Made by a program: the position numbers and the translations under genes | Part shown: one piece after another, positions 5,807 to 14,135 of the stretch | Layout of the letters: each line of letters starts with the position of its first letter | Numbering within the stretch: position 1 is the first letter of the stretch | The notes under the pieces: model-generated | The model's database searches: none | Told to the model about the DNA's origin: nothing | What the model saw: only the letters and a program-made list of their open reading frames with translations | From: Phocaeicola barnesiae DSM 18169 = JCM 13652 | GTDB taxonomy: Bacteria > Bacteroidota > Bacteroidia > Bacteroidales > Bacteroidaceae | Reading direction: 5' to 3' | Length of the DNA: 38,431 bases | Assembly: GCF_000374585.1 (NCBI RefSeq) | Contig: NZ_KB894661.1 | Span: 12,066-50,496 of the forward strand

Positions 5807-8343
5807 GCGTTTTTGGATGCTTGTTGCTGTAAGGTCAGGCAGTAGTTTTCGGCATGTGCGATTACCTTTTCTGCACATCTGATGATGGAGGCTGTGTATG
5901 TCTCGCTTTCATCGTCTGTAAGTCCGCTGGTACGCCGATGGTCCATGTCCTGCAGGGTCGCGATGATTTCCTTGGCTTCTATCATGGTGAAGGTAGGCAG
6001 CATCTTGTGGGCTATGGCACAGAGCTGTTGCGAATTGTTCGTTTCCTTGGCTTCCTGAAGTGCCTGTATGTTCCGTTGGGTTTCCTGAATAAAGGTTTGC
6101 ATGATTTCCACTGCAGCTTTCGGGTCGTCTTCCGAGAAAGCGGTCAAAGGGGTAAACCGGTATGGAGACGTTTCCGTTTCAGCGGGTGTCGATGGTTCCG
6201 GTTCTGGTTTCCTGGGGAGACTCGATTGGGGAACCTGAAACAGGCGGGTGAATATCTGTAGGATATCCGATTGGTTGAACGGTTTCTGCAACATGCCGGA
6301 GAAGCCTTTCGATAGAAAGTCTTTTTCACTCAAGTCACCACGGGCCGTGATAGCAATGACCGGTAGGGTATCTGCGTGAGGAATGGCCAGTTCCCGGATG
6401 TGTTGGAGCAGTTCGAATCCGTTCATCGCCGGCATCTGTATGTCAGTGAAGACGATGTCTATCCGTTGTGTCTTCAGGATTTGCAGAACTTCTTCCGGTT
6501 GCTGGCAACAGTGGATGATGGGCTTTTCCTCGGCCGGGGTTTCGCCGTCTACCAGTGTGTGCAGAATGATGGCTTGTGTAAGGTGTAGCTGGATGCTGTC
6601 GTCGTCTACCAGCAGGATATGCAGGCGGGTGGTAGGCAACAGTTTCCCGGCTTTGTTGGTACCGGTCTTGTTGGCCGATATGCGGGGTAGGGGCAACGAA
6701 ACCGTGAAAGTACTGCCTTTTTGGGGAATACTGTCGATATGGATTTTTCCATTGGCCAATTCAATCAGTTTCTTGGATATAGAGAGTCCTAACCCGAAAC
6801 CTTCCTGTCCTTGCGCACTTTGAAGGCGGGTAAATTCCTGGAAGATGCGTGTCTGTTCTTCGGGAGTCATGCCGCATCCGGTATCTTGGATGCTGAATGT
6901 AAACTGATTACCCTGGTAGCCTACCCGTAGTTTGATACTGCCTTCGTGGGTGAATTTCAGGGCGTTCGAAAGCAGGTTCTCCGCTATTTGCCGGATACGG
7001 AACGGGTCTCCCTCCAGCACCAGTTCATCGGCGACCTGCTCTTCGTAGGTCAGACTGATACCTTTTTTCTCTGCCAGCGGAAGGAAACTGTGGAATATGT
7101 GGTTGAAAAGTTCATTCGGATGAAAGGCTATTTGCTGCAGGTCCATTTTACCTGCTTCCAGCCGGTGATAGTCCAGCAGAGAGGCTATCAGGTCCAGCAG
7201 GTGGCGGGCCGAACTCTTCATGTTATTCAGATAAAGTAGCTGGCGGCGGTCTTTGGTCAGTCGGAGCAGCAGGTCTAAATAACCGATGATGGAACCGGCA
7301 GGAGCCTTGATATCATGGGTGATGGTCAGCATCAGCTTTTCGCGTGCTACCAGCAGGTCTTCGGCATAGAGCTTGGATTTCTCCAATTCTTTACGGTAAT
7401 GGGCACTACGCGTCAGGTCCCGCCAGATGACGATAAAGAAGATGAGTGACAGTACTACAGCCACCGTTGCAATGATTTCGATGGTCTGTGCGGCCTGGTT
7501 ACGGATTTCCTGTTCCTGATGTATCTTGCTGAAAGCCGCATTCTGTTCGTCTGTCTCAATACTTTCCAGTAACTGGGTGACACGTTGGCTCAGTTCACTT
7601 CCGGCTATACGCAGACGGTTGATTCGCTCCAGCAGTACGCGCTGCTGATGTTGTTGGGTGTTGAATACTTTTCCGCGGATATCCGAAATCAGGTTGGCTA
7701 TTGTATCAATCGGGCTATATTCTTCGCTGATGGTGTCTGTGTATTCTTCCTGAATGACATTGTTCACCTGGGTGGAGTCGTTTTTTCCGGGTGAGAATAC
7801 CTCGGCCAAGCGTTTGAAGAATCCTTTTTTCTTGTGGTGGATGGTATACGTATTGCGGTGGGTGACAATCTTTTTCTGCACGCGGGGGGCTCTGAGCAGT
7901 GAGTCCTGTTTGTTGAGCAGACTGTCCAGTTCGGCCTGATACAGTTCTTCCGTCGGGCTGTCTGCCATGGCTTCCAGGACGGCAATCATGTTTCTTTCTT
8001 TTTCCCGGAGTAGTCCGCGTACAGTGTCCAGACGGGTTTGCTGTAAGGTATCTGTCAGATAAGTCTGTAGTGTATCGATGCTTTCTTCAGCTTCCCGCAT
8101 GGCCAGCAGATACGGCTGAAACTCATCGATTTTCCCGGAGCGGAGGGTCTGTCCGATGATTTCCACATCATACAGTTGGCTGATAATCTGGTTGGTGATT
8201 TTCCGCCGTTTGTTGATATTGGCTTCGAGCTCTGATGGCTCGGTCAGCAAGTTCATTTCCTGGTAGATGTAGCCGATGGCTCCCAGTAATAGCGAAATGA
8301 GGAGAATGAATCCGAAGGCGATTTTGGATGAAGTCGATATCAT
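5803..8343 (-). CDS. Hybrid sensor histidine kinase with receiver and HPt domains
   Basis: 846 residues from the ATG at 8343, which overlaps the previous stop codon as ATGA; a longer frame begins only at a TTG. Order: transmembrane helix 1 (about 6-27), a roughly 260-residue extracytoplasmic helical sensor region, transmembrane helix 2 (about 286-307), HisKA with H343 in ITHDIKAP, HATPase (N box NLLSNALK, DTGCGM, GFGLGLS), a receiver with D634 in FTDIQMP, a Pro/Glu-rich linker, and a C-terminal HPt with H779 in AHKMLP. This is a complete internal phosphorelay (His-Asp-His) whose last step probably passes phosphate to the adjacent NtrC-type regulator. The sensed signal is unknown. Linkage to MATE and envelope genes suggests an envelope or efflux cue. 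Confidence 0.93.
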   Translation of the reverse strand: MISTSSKIAFGFILLISLLLGAIGYIYQEMNLLTEPSELEANINKRRKITNQIISQLYDVEIIGQTLRSGKIDEFQPYLLAMREAEESIDTLQTYLTDTLQQTRLDTVRGLLREKERNMIAVLEAMADSPTEELYQAELDSLLNKQDSLLRAPRVQKKIVTHRNTYTIHHKKKGFFKRLAEVFSPGKNDSTQVNNVIQEEYTDTISEEYSPIDTIANLISDIRGKVFNTQQHQQRVLLERINRLRIAGSELSQRVTQLLESIETDEQNAAFSKIHQEQEIRNQAAQTIEIIATVAVVLSLIFFIVIWRDLTRSAHYRKELEKSKLYAEDLLVAREKLMLTITHDIKAPAGSIIGYLDLLLRLTKDRRQLLYLNNMKSSARHLLDLIASLLDYHRLEAGKMDLQQIAFHPNELFNHIFHSFLPLAEKKGISLTYEEQVADELVLEGDPFRIRQIAENLLSNALKFTHEGSIKLRVGYQGNQFTFSIQDTGCGMTPEEQTRIFQEFTRLQSAQGQEGFGLGLSISKKLIELANGKIHIDSIPQKGSTFTVSLPLPRISANKTGTNKAGKLLPTTRLHILLVDDDSIQLHLTQAIILHTLVDGETPAEEKPIIHCCQQPEEVLQILKTQRIDIVFTDIQMPAMNGFELLQHIRELAIPHADTLPVIAITARGDLSEKDFLSKGFSGMLQKPFNQSDILQIFTRLFQVPQSSLPRKPEPEPSTPAETETSPYRFTPLTAFSEDDPKAAVEIMQTFIQETQRNIQALQEAKETNNSQQLCAIAHKMLPTFTMIEAKEIIATLQDMDHRRTSGLTDDESETYTASIIRCAEKVIAHAENYCLTLQQQASKNA

Positions 8344-9677
8344 GATACGGTAGATTTTGTACAAGTCTTATGTTTGAACCGGAGGTAATACATGACGCCC
8401 GCACTGGTCAGTCCGAAAGGGAATGCCATCCAGATACCTGTAATGCCTCCATTCAGGACAAAGCCGAAGAAGTAACCGGCAGGCAAGGAGATGATGAAGT
8501 AAGCGATGAACGAATACAGCAGCATGGGGCGTACATCGGCTATACCTCGTAGCGAGTTGGCAAAGTTTATCTGTAATCCATCACCGAACTGGTAGATGAC
8601 CAATGGAATGATGAGTTGGGCCACCATGAGGCTGACCGGCTGGCTGTCGGTGAACAAGCCTCCTAGCTGATGCCGGAGCAGGAAGATGGGGATAGAGGTT
8701 GCAACTATCATGACCAGAATCAGGTGGAATCCGGCGGTAGCTGTCCGTCGCACATTTTCGACGTCGTGTTGCCCGTAATAGTTGCTGATGCGTACCGATA
8801 CGGCAGCTCCCATGCCGTAATACATCATGAAGCAGACCTGTGAGATGGTCAGCATAATCTGGTGGGAGGCCAAAGCCGTACTTCCTAACCAGCCCACCAT
8901 GATGGTACTGAGGCTGAAGGAAGCGGTTTCCATTCCCATTTGTCCGGCAATGGGCCATCCCAGCCGGTTGAGGAGCGAGAAATCGGTACGGTTGATGCTT
9001 CCACCGAGAAATCCTTTGTGGAACAGGCGGTAACGGGCAGTACCGAAAAACAGGTAAAGGTAGGCTATCACCATCAGGATACGGGCTATCAGAGTGGATA
9101 GCCCTGCTCCGTTCAGCCCCAGTGCGGGCAAACCGCATTTACCGTAAATCAGCAGGTAGTTGCCGATGATGTTCAGGATATTTCCACCAAGCAGAATCCA
9201 CATGGAAACGCGGGTATCGGTAATACCGTCGGTAAACTGCTTGAAGGCATTGAACCAAAGTACGAATGGCATGGATGCCAAAAGGATGAGAAAGTAGGGA
9301 CGCATCAGGGGGATAAGCTCTTCCGGTTGTCCCAACCGGTGCATATTCAGGTAAAGCAGGTACATGACGGCGCATACCATAACCGCCAATACCGTATTGG
9401 CGGCTATGCTGTTCTTCAGGGACTGTCCGGCAGCTTCGTATTTGTGTTGTCCGAACAGGCTGCCCACTATCGGAGTCAGTCCATAGGAAAAACCGGTACT
9501 GAAGATAATGGCCAGTCCGAACATGTTGTTGACGAAGCTGGCGGCAGCCAGTTCCGGTGTACTGTGGTGTCCTATCATCAGGGTATCCGCAAATCCCAGG
9601 ATGATGACGCCTATCTGTCCGATGACGATAGGAATCCCCAGTTTCAATAATGCGTGGTAATGTGTCTGTAGTTTCAT
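8340..9677 (-). CDS. MATE family efflux transporter
   Basis: 445 residues from the ATG at 9677, coupled to the preceding stop by an ATGA overlap; the apparent longer frame starts with TTG. About twelve hydrophobic segments run across the protein in the two six-helix halves typical of MATE (MatE, NorM/DinF type). An early segment with GIPIVIGQIGVIILGFADTLMIGHHS matches the first helix, and QMGMETASFSLSTIMVGWLG begins the second half. It exchanges sodium or protons for organic cations or drugs across the inner membrane. The substrate is not predictable. It sits between a peptidase and a sensor kinase in a tightly packed unit, so the kinase may respond to the exported compound. Confidence 0.93.
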   Translation of the reverse strand: MKLQTHYHALLKLGIPIVIGQIGVIILGFADTLMIGHHSTPELAAASFVNNMFGLAIIFSTGFSYGLTPIVGSLFGQHKYEAAGQSLKNSIAANTVLAVMVCAVMYLLYLNMHRLGQPEELIPLMRPYFLILLASMPFVLWFNAFKQFTDGITDTRVSMWILLGGNILNIIGNYLLIYGKCGLPALGLNGAGLSTLIARILMVIAYLYLFFGTARYRLFHKGFLGGSINRTDFSLLNRLGWPIAGQMGMETASFSLSTIMVGWLGSTALASHQIMLTISQVCFMMYYGMGAAVSVRISNYYGQHDVENVRRTATAGFHLILVMIVATSIPIFLLRHQLGGLFTDSQPVSLMVAQLIIPLVIYQFGDGLQINFANSLRGIADVRPMLLYSFIAYFIISLPAGYFFGFVLNGGITGIWMAFPFGLTSAGVMYYLRFKHKTCTKSTVS

Positions 9678-10912
9678 TGGGCGGCCCGATAATAGAGTAC
9701 GCTGCAGTTTTCCGGTACCAGGTACGTTTGTGCGGTCTGACAAATCTGCTCTGCTGTTACTGCCCGGTATTTTCCGACCTCCTCGTTGATGTCTTCCGCC
9801 TTTCCGAGCAGTTCGAAGTAAGCCAGATTGGTCGCTACGTTCAGGTAGTTGATGTTGTTGAAAATCTGTTCACTTTCGTAGCGGTTCTTTACTTTTTCCA
9901 GTTCTTTCTCATCAACCGGAATGTGCTTCAGTTTCTCCAGTTCCTGCCATACAGCCTGTTCGGCTTCTTCCAGCGAAACGCCTGCTGCAGGTTTACCGGT
10001 AATCTGTAACAAACCTTCATCCAGGCTGCCTGAAATGTAGGCATCAATGGAGGTAAAGACCTTCTGGGTGATGACCAGTGATTGAATCAGGCGTGAAGAA
10101 CGTCCGTTGGCCAGCAGGTCGGTCAGCATATCGAATACCTGATAGTCCGGATGCAGACGGTTACACATGTGAAAAGCCATGTAGAGCGTATCTACCGGTA
10201 CATTCCGTGTAACGGTTTTCCGGCGGATGGCAGTCTGTGTTTTTTCTGACGGAAGGTTCCGGCAAGAGACTTCGCGGGCAGGAATCGGTCCGAACCATTT
10301 TTCTGCCAACCGGACGGTCTCTTCGAACGAGATGTGTCCCGATACGGCCAGAATCGCATTGTTGGGCGCATAGAAACGGTAGAAGAAGGCTTTCACTTCT
10401 TCCAGCGTAGCATTGGCGATGTGGCTGATTTCCTTTCCGATGGTCGGCCATCGGTATGGATGGTCCTGATAGGCCATTTCCCGTATCAGATGCGAGGCAT
10501 CACCGTACGGTTGGTTCAGGTTGCGCTGTTTGAACTCTTCGATGACTACCTGACGCTGTACTTCCAGGCTGTGCGGGCTGAAATCCAGACTCAGCATGCG
10601 GTCGCTTTCCAACCAGAATCCGGTTTCTACGTTCTGATAAGGAAGGGTAATGTAATAATTGGTGATATCGTTGTTCGTCCATGCATTGTTCTCTCCCCCC
10701 GCATTCTGAACCGGCGTATCGTAATCGGGTATATGGATGGAACCTCCGAACATCAAGTGTTCGAACAGGTGGGCGAATCCGGTATGTTCCGGGTCTTCAT
10801 CACGGGCTCCTACTTTATATAACAGGTTGAGGGCGACCATTTGGGTAGAGTCGTCCTCATGATGTACAATCCGTAACCCGTTCGGCAGGCTGTGTCGGTT
10901 TACACTTATCAT
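9674..10912 (-). CDS. M16 family zinc metallopeptidase
   Basis: 412 residues from the ATG at 10912 (ISVNRHSLPNGL follows the Met); the longer frame begins at TTG. The inverted zinc motif HLFEH is at 48-52 (H48, E51, H52), and the distal acidic ligand lies in VVIEEF near 125-126. This is a single catalytic M16 unit, as in M16B peptidases and PqqL/YmxG-like proteins, which usually pair with a second subunit or form dimers. No signal peptide is evident, so it is probably cytoplasmic unless a partner exports it. The stop codon of the cyclophilin gene lies one base upstream, and the MATE gene overlaps its end. Confidence 0.92.
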   Translation of the reverse strand: MISVNRHSLPNGLRIVHHEDDSTQMVALNLLYKVGARDEDPEHTGFAHLFEHLMFGGSIHIPDYDTPVQNAGGENNAWTNNDITNYYITLPYQNVETGFWLESDRMLSLDFSPHSLEVQRQVVIEEFKQRNLNQPYGDASHLIREMAYQDHPYRWPTIGKEISHIANATLEEVKAFFYRFYAPNNAILAVSGHISFEETVRLAEKWFGPIPAREVSCRNLPSEKTQTAIRRKTVTRNVPVDTLYMAFHMCNRLHPDYQVFDMLTDLLANGRSSRLIQSLVITQKVFTSIDAYISGSLDEGLLQITGKPAAGVSLEEAEQAVWQELEKLKHIPVDEKELEKVKNRYESEQIFNNINYLNVATNLAYFELLGKAEDINEEVGKYRAVTAEQICQTAQTYLVPENCSVLYYRAAQ

Positions 10913-10913
10913 C

Positions 10914-11753
10914 TTATTCTGCAATTACAGCTTTCAGGATACGGACGTCTGTCACCGGTCTGTCGGCACGGTTGGTCTTGACACTTTCTATTTTATCCAC
11001 GATGTCCATACCGTCTACTACTTCACCGAATACAGTGTAGTTTCCATCCAGATGGGGGGCACCTCCCAATGTGGTATAGGCATCAATCTGTTGTTTGGAG
11101 AATTTGAACCGTGGTTCTTTGGCTACTTCGGCACGGGCTTGCGCTTCCAGAGAATCCTGCAATTCCAGCAGACCTTCGTTGTCGCCGGCTTTACGCATCT
11201 TGAAGATTTCTTTCATGTGTTTGCGGGCCAGGATATTGAAGGCAGTATCCAGACGGGCTTCGTTTATCTGGTTTTCCATGTTGATAAGCTGTGCCTGTGA
11301 GAATTTCTTTCCGGTAACGATGTAGAACTGGCAACCGGATGAGGCTTTTTCGGGATTGACATCATCTCCTTGACGGGCAGCAGCCAAAGCACCTTTCTTA
11401 TGGAAAAGAGTCGGGTTGAATTCTGCCGGGAGTGTATAGCCTACGTCACCGTTGCCCAGTGTAGCGGTGTCACTGGCATGTTTACTTTCCGGGTCACCGG
11501 CCTGTACCATGAAACTTCTGATGACACGGTGGAATAGGGTGCTGTCATAAGCTCCTTCTTTTACCAGTTTGATGAAGTTATCGCGATGTCCCGGAGTCTC
11601 GTTATAGAGTTTGACTGTGATGTTTCCCAGGGTTGTTTCCAGTCTTACAAGTGTTGCATTGTCTTTTTCCATGTGGGTTTTCTTTTGCTGGTTACCGGTA
11701 CATGCCATGATACAACTGGCAACCAAGGTTAATAATAGGATTGCTTTTTTCAT
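10914..11753 (-). CDS. Cyclophilin-type peptidyl-prolyl isomerase, lipoprotein
   Basis: 279 residues from the ATG at 11753, which opens a signal peptide (MKKAILLLTLVASC..); the longer frame uses TTG. A lipobox cysteine at 14 or 18 suggests membrane anchoring. The cyclophilin core is clear: TTLGNITVKLYNETPGHRDNF, then FHRVIRSFMVQAGDP with the catalytic arginine, the region GALAAARQGDD.. CQFYIVTG, and the C-terminal YTVFGEVVDGMDIVDKI. An extra helical insertion of about 60 residues after the CQFYI strand makes it longer than simple cyclophilins. It catalyses proline isomerisation in envelope proteins. Its place directly after the Omp85/TamB genes fits a role in folding exported proteins. Confidence 0.93.
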   Translation of the reverse strand: MKKAILLLTLVASCIMACTGNQQKKTHMEKDNATLVRLETTLGNITVKLYNETPGHRDNFIKLVKEGAYDSTLFHRVIRSFMVQAGDPESKHASDTATLGNGDVGYTLPAEFNPTLFHKKGALAAARQGDDVNPEKASSGCQFYIVTGKKFSQAQLINMENQINEARLDTAFNILARKHMKEIFKMRKAGDNEGLLELQDSLEAQARAEVAKEPRFKFSKQQIDAYTTLGGAPHLDGNYTVFGEVVDGMDIVDKIESVKTNRADRPVTDVRILKAVIAE

Positions 11754-11795
11754 AGAGAACTGTATTGGTGTGCAAAAATACAAAACATTTCCCAA

Positions 11796-14135
11796 TTAGA
11801 ACGGATAACCGATGGCGAAATGTATTCCCAATCCGTCCTTGAATCTCGGAATGTTGTAATAACCGCCTTTACCTGTTTCGTACGGTACGTGCAGGGCAAT
11901 ACCCATATCCAGACGGAGTACGATGAAACTCATGTCGTAACGTATACCTACACCGGTTCCTAAGGCGATGTGGTCAAAGAACTTGTCGAGTGTAAACTGG
12001 GCTCCCGGTCGGGCAGGGTCATCGCGCAACAGCCATACGTTTCCGGCATCCAGAAAAACCGCTCCGTTCAGATTTCCGCCGGCCAGGTTGGAAAGCAGGC
12101 GGAAACGGTATTCCGCATTCGCTTCCAGTTTCAGGTCACCTGTTTCGTCTACGTAGGAGTAGGCGGCACTCTCTTTGGGGTGGAAACTTCCCGGACCGAT
12201 GGACCGTATGGTGAAAGCACGGATACTGTTGGCTCCTCCTACATAAAACTGTTCGCTATAAGGGGCGATGGTCTTGTTTCCGTAGGAATAGATGATACCT
12301 CCCATAAGGCGGGTTGCCAGTTGGTGCTTTTCGTTGAAGTTATGCAGCAGACGGATGTCTGATGTAAATTTCATGAACTGTGCGAAAGGAGTACCTAGCA
12401 GTTTCTTGTCCTTCTGGCTGAATTTCTGTCCGAATGCGGCATAAATCAGTGACGTGATGTTACCGGCCGAGGTGACGGAACCTTCCCACCAGAGTTGGTT
12501 CTTCTTTTTCAGAAAGGCATTGTCGTACGTATAGGTGTACGAAATGGACGGGATGAACTGGTCATCCAGACTGTGGAACAACATCGGATTGGCTGTTGCG
12601 ATAGAATCGAAAGCGGCTGTCCGGTGCTGAAGTGTATTGAATACCAGCTGGAAGGGTGTAACCGTATGTTTGGACATCGGTGAAGAACGGAAGTCATACG
12701 ATACAGTTCCTCCGAAAGAAAGCATCTTGAAATAACGGGCACGGTTTACCTGCTCGCCGTAGATGCGGAAATAGGTGTTCGACGGGAACTTGAACGGATT
12801 GATACGTTTCTTGATGAACGGAAGGATAATTCGTGGAAATTCCAATGAAAGTTCCGCACCCAGTTCGTAAGAGTTCATGACCGAACTTTCGCCGTCTACC
12901 GTCGAGCTGGTTTGCCATTCGTATGAGCCTCTCAGCTTCAGGTTCAGCGAGGCGCCCATTCCTCTGAAGTTTCTGCGTGAGAGGTTGAAGATGGCTCCAG
13001 GCCCGGTCTGCTTGGTACTTTTGGTCGTGACGTTGAATTCCAGTTCACTGTCATAAGGCAGGTCGAACATGGCGTTGACCCGTATGTCCAGTGTGTCGTT
13101 CAGCAAGGAGTCTCCCCGCGGAATGTAGTTCATCTCTGTAAACTTGAAGGCTCCCAGCCTAGCCAGGGCTTCCTGGGTATAATCCTGACGCTTCTGTGAG
13201 TATAATTCTCCTTTACGATACAGGAAACGGCCACGTAATACGCCGAAACGTATGCCGGGTTTTTCTCCGGGATAATGTACTGTGAAAGTCCGGGTCTTTA
13301 ATGAATCGGTAGGTCGTTCACCGTTATAGCCGGTCAGGTATACGGAGGTGTTCCCCAGATAATATTGCTTCAGGCCTTCTTGGGGAATACTCTTTTTGGC
13401 CACTACTTTCAGGTTGACATATCCCGGGCGTATCAGAGTATCGGCCAGGAAAGTAATGAAATCTGAGCGGAAATAATAATAGCCGTTATCACGCATTAGG
13501 CTTACTAATCTTTGTCTTTCGGCTTCCAGTTGGTTGACGTTGAAGTTGTCTCCCTTGTGGATGAGCTGTTCGGAAGCGTGACTGCGGATGAGGCTGTCGG
13601 CGCGTGGCATGAAACCTTCGTACATGATGGAGTCCAGGAAATAAGGTCTCCCCATATCTACATCGTAAGAAAGCTTGACTGCCCGCGGATTCTTGGTACT
13701 GTCTACCTGATAGGTTACCTGTCCGTTGAAATAGCCGTAGTTGCGTAACAGGTTAGTGGCTACTTTTACACGGGTTTCCGGGTTGACGGTAGAAAGTAAT
13801 ACCGGTTCGGAGGCCAGTTTATCGAAAATCCATTTGCCGACTCCCTTCTCATAGCGTTCGAAACGGTTATATACCCATAATCCGAAGGGGAAAGGTATCC
13901 GGTATTTGGCACTGCCCAGGAACGAATTGTTCGGAGCGATACTGATGGCTCCTTCCACTTCTTCGAGGGCCGTGTTCCCGGTACTTGTCGGGTCCGGATT
14001 CTGGACAGTAATGTCTTTGATTCCGGTGTATAGGGTTTCTCCCTCCGGCAGATGTTTGGTTGTCGAGCAGGCAGTTGCCAACCAGACAGTCACTATCCAT
14101 AGCAGGAGGTTATTTCTCTTTGTCAGTCTCTTCAT
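11796..14135 (-). CDS. tamL: Omp85/BamA-TamA superfamily outer-membrane lipoprotein (TamL-like)
   Basis: 779 residues. A short signal sequence ends in a lipobox-like ATAC (cysteine near 23), followed by POTRA-like repeats (about 40-400), including NLLRNYGYFNGQV and MRDNGYYYFRSD, typical of POTRA domains. The C-terminal part is a 16-strand barrel region. The lid-loop motif that is VRGF in most Omp85 proteins reads IRAF at 638-641, and the protein ends in an aromatic residue (GYPF). Lipidated TamA relatives encoded next to tamB are known in Bacteroidota as TamL. The name here rests on that context and on the lipobox. The start overlaps the tamB end by 26 bases. Confidence 0.85.
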   Translation of the reverse strand: MKRLTKRNNLLLWIVTVWLATACSTTKHLPEGETLYTGIKDITVQNPDPTSTGNTALEEVEGAISIAPNNSFLGSAKYRIPFPFGLWVYNRFERYEKGVGKWIFDKLASEPVLLSTVNPETRVKVATNLLRNYGYFNGQVTYQVDSTKNPRAVKLSYDVDMGRPYFLDSIMYEGFMPRADSLIRSHASEQLIHKGDNFNVNQLEAERQRLVSLMRDNGYYYFRSDFITFLADTLIRPGYVNLKVVAKKSIPQEGLKQYYLGNTSVYLTGYNGERPTDSLKTRTFTVHYPGEKPGIRFGVLRGRFLYRKGELYSQKRQDYTQEALARLGAFKFTEMNYIPRGDSLLNDTLDIRVNAMFDLPYDSELEFNVTTKSTKQTGPGAIFNLSRRNFRGMGASLNLKLRGSYEWQTSSTVDGESSVMNSYELGAELSLEFPRIILPFIKKRINPFKFPSNTYFRIYGEQVNRARYFKMLSFGGTVSYDFRSSPMSKHTVTPFQLVFNTLQHRTAAFDSIATANPMLFHSLDDQFIPSISYTYTYDNAFLKKKNQLWWEGSVTSAGNITSLIYAAFGQKFSQKDKKLLGTPFAQFMKFTSDIRLLHNFNEKHQLATRLMGGIIYSYGNKTIAPYSEQFYVGGANSIRAFTIRSIGPGSFHPKESAAYSYVDETGDLKLEANAEYRFRLLSNLAGGNLNGAVFLDAGNVWLLRDDPARPGAQFTLDKFFDHIALGTGVGIRYDMSFIVLRLDMGIALHVPYETGKGGYYNIPRFKDGLGIHFAIGYPF

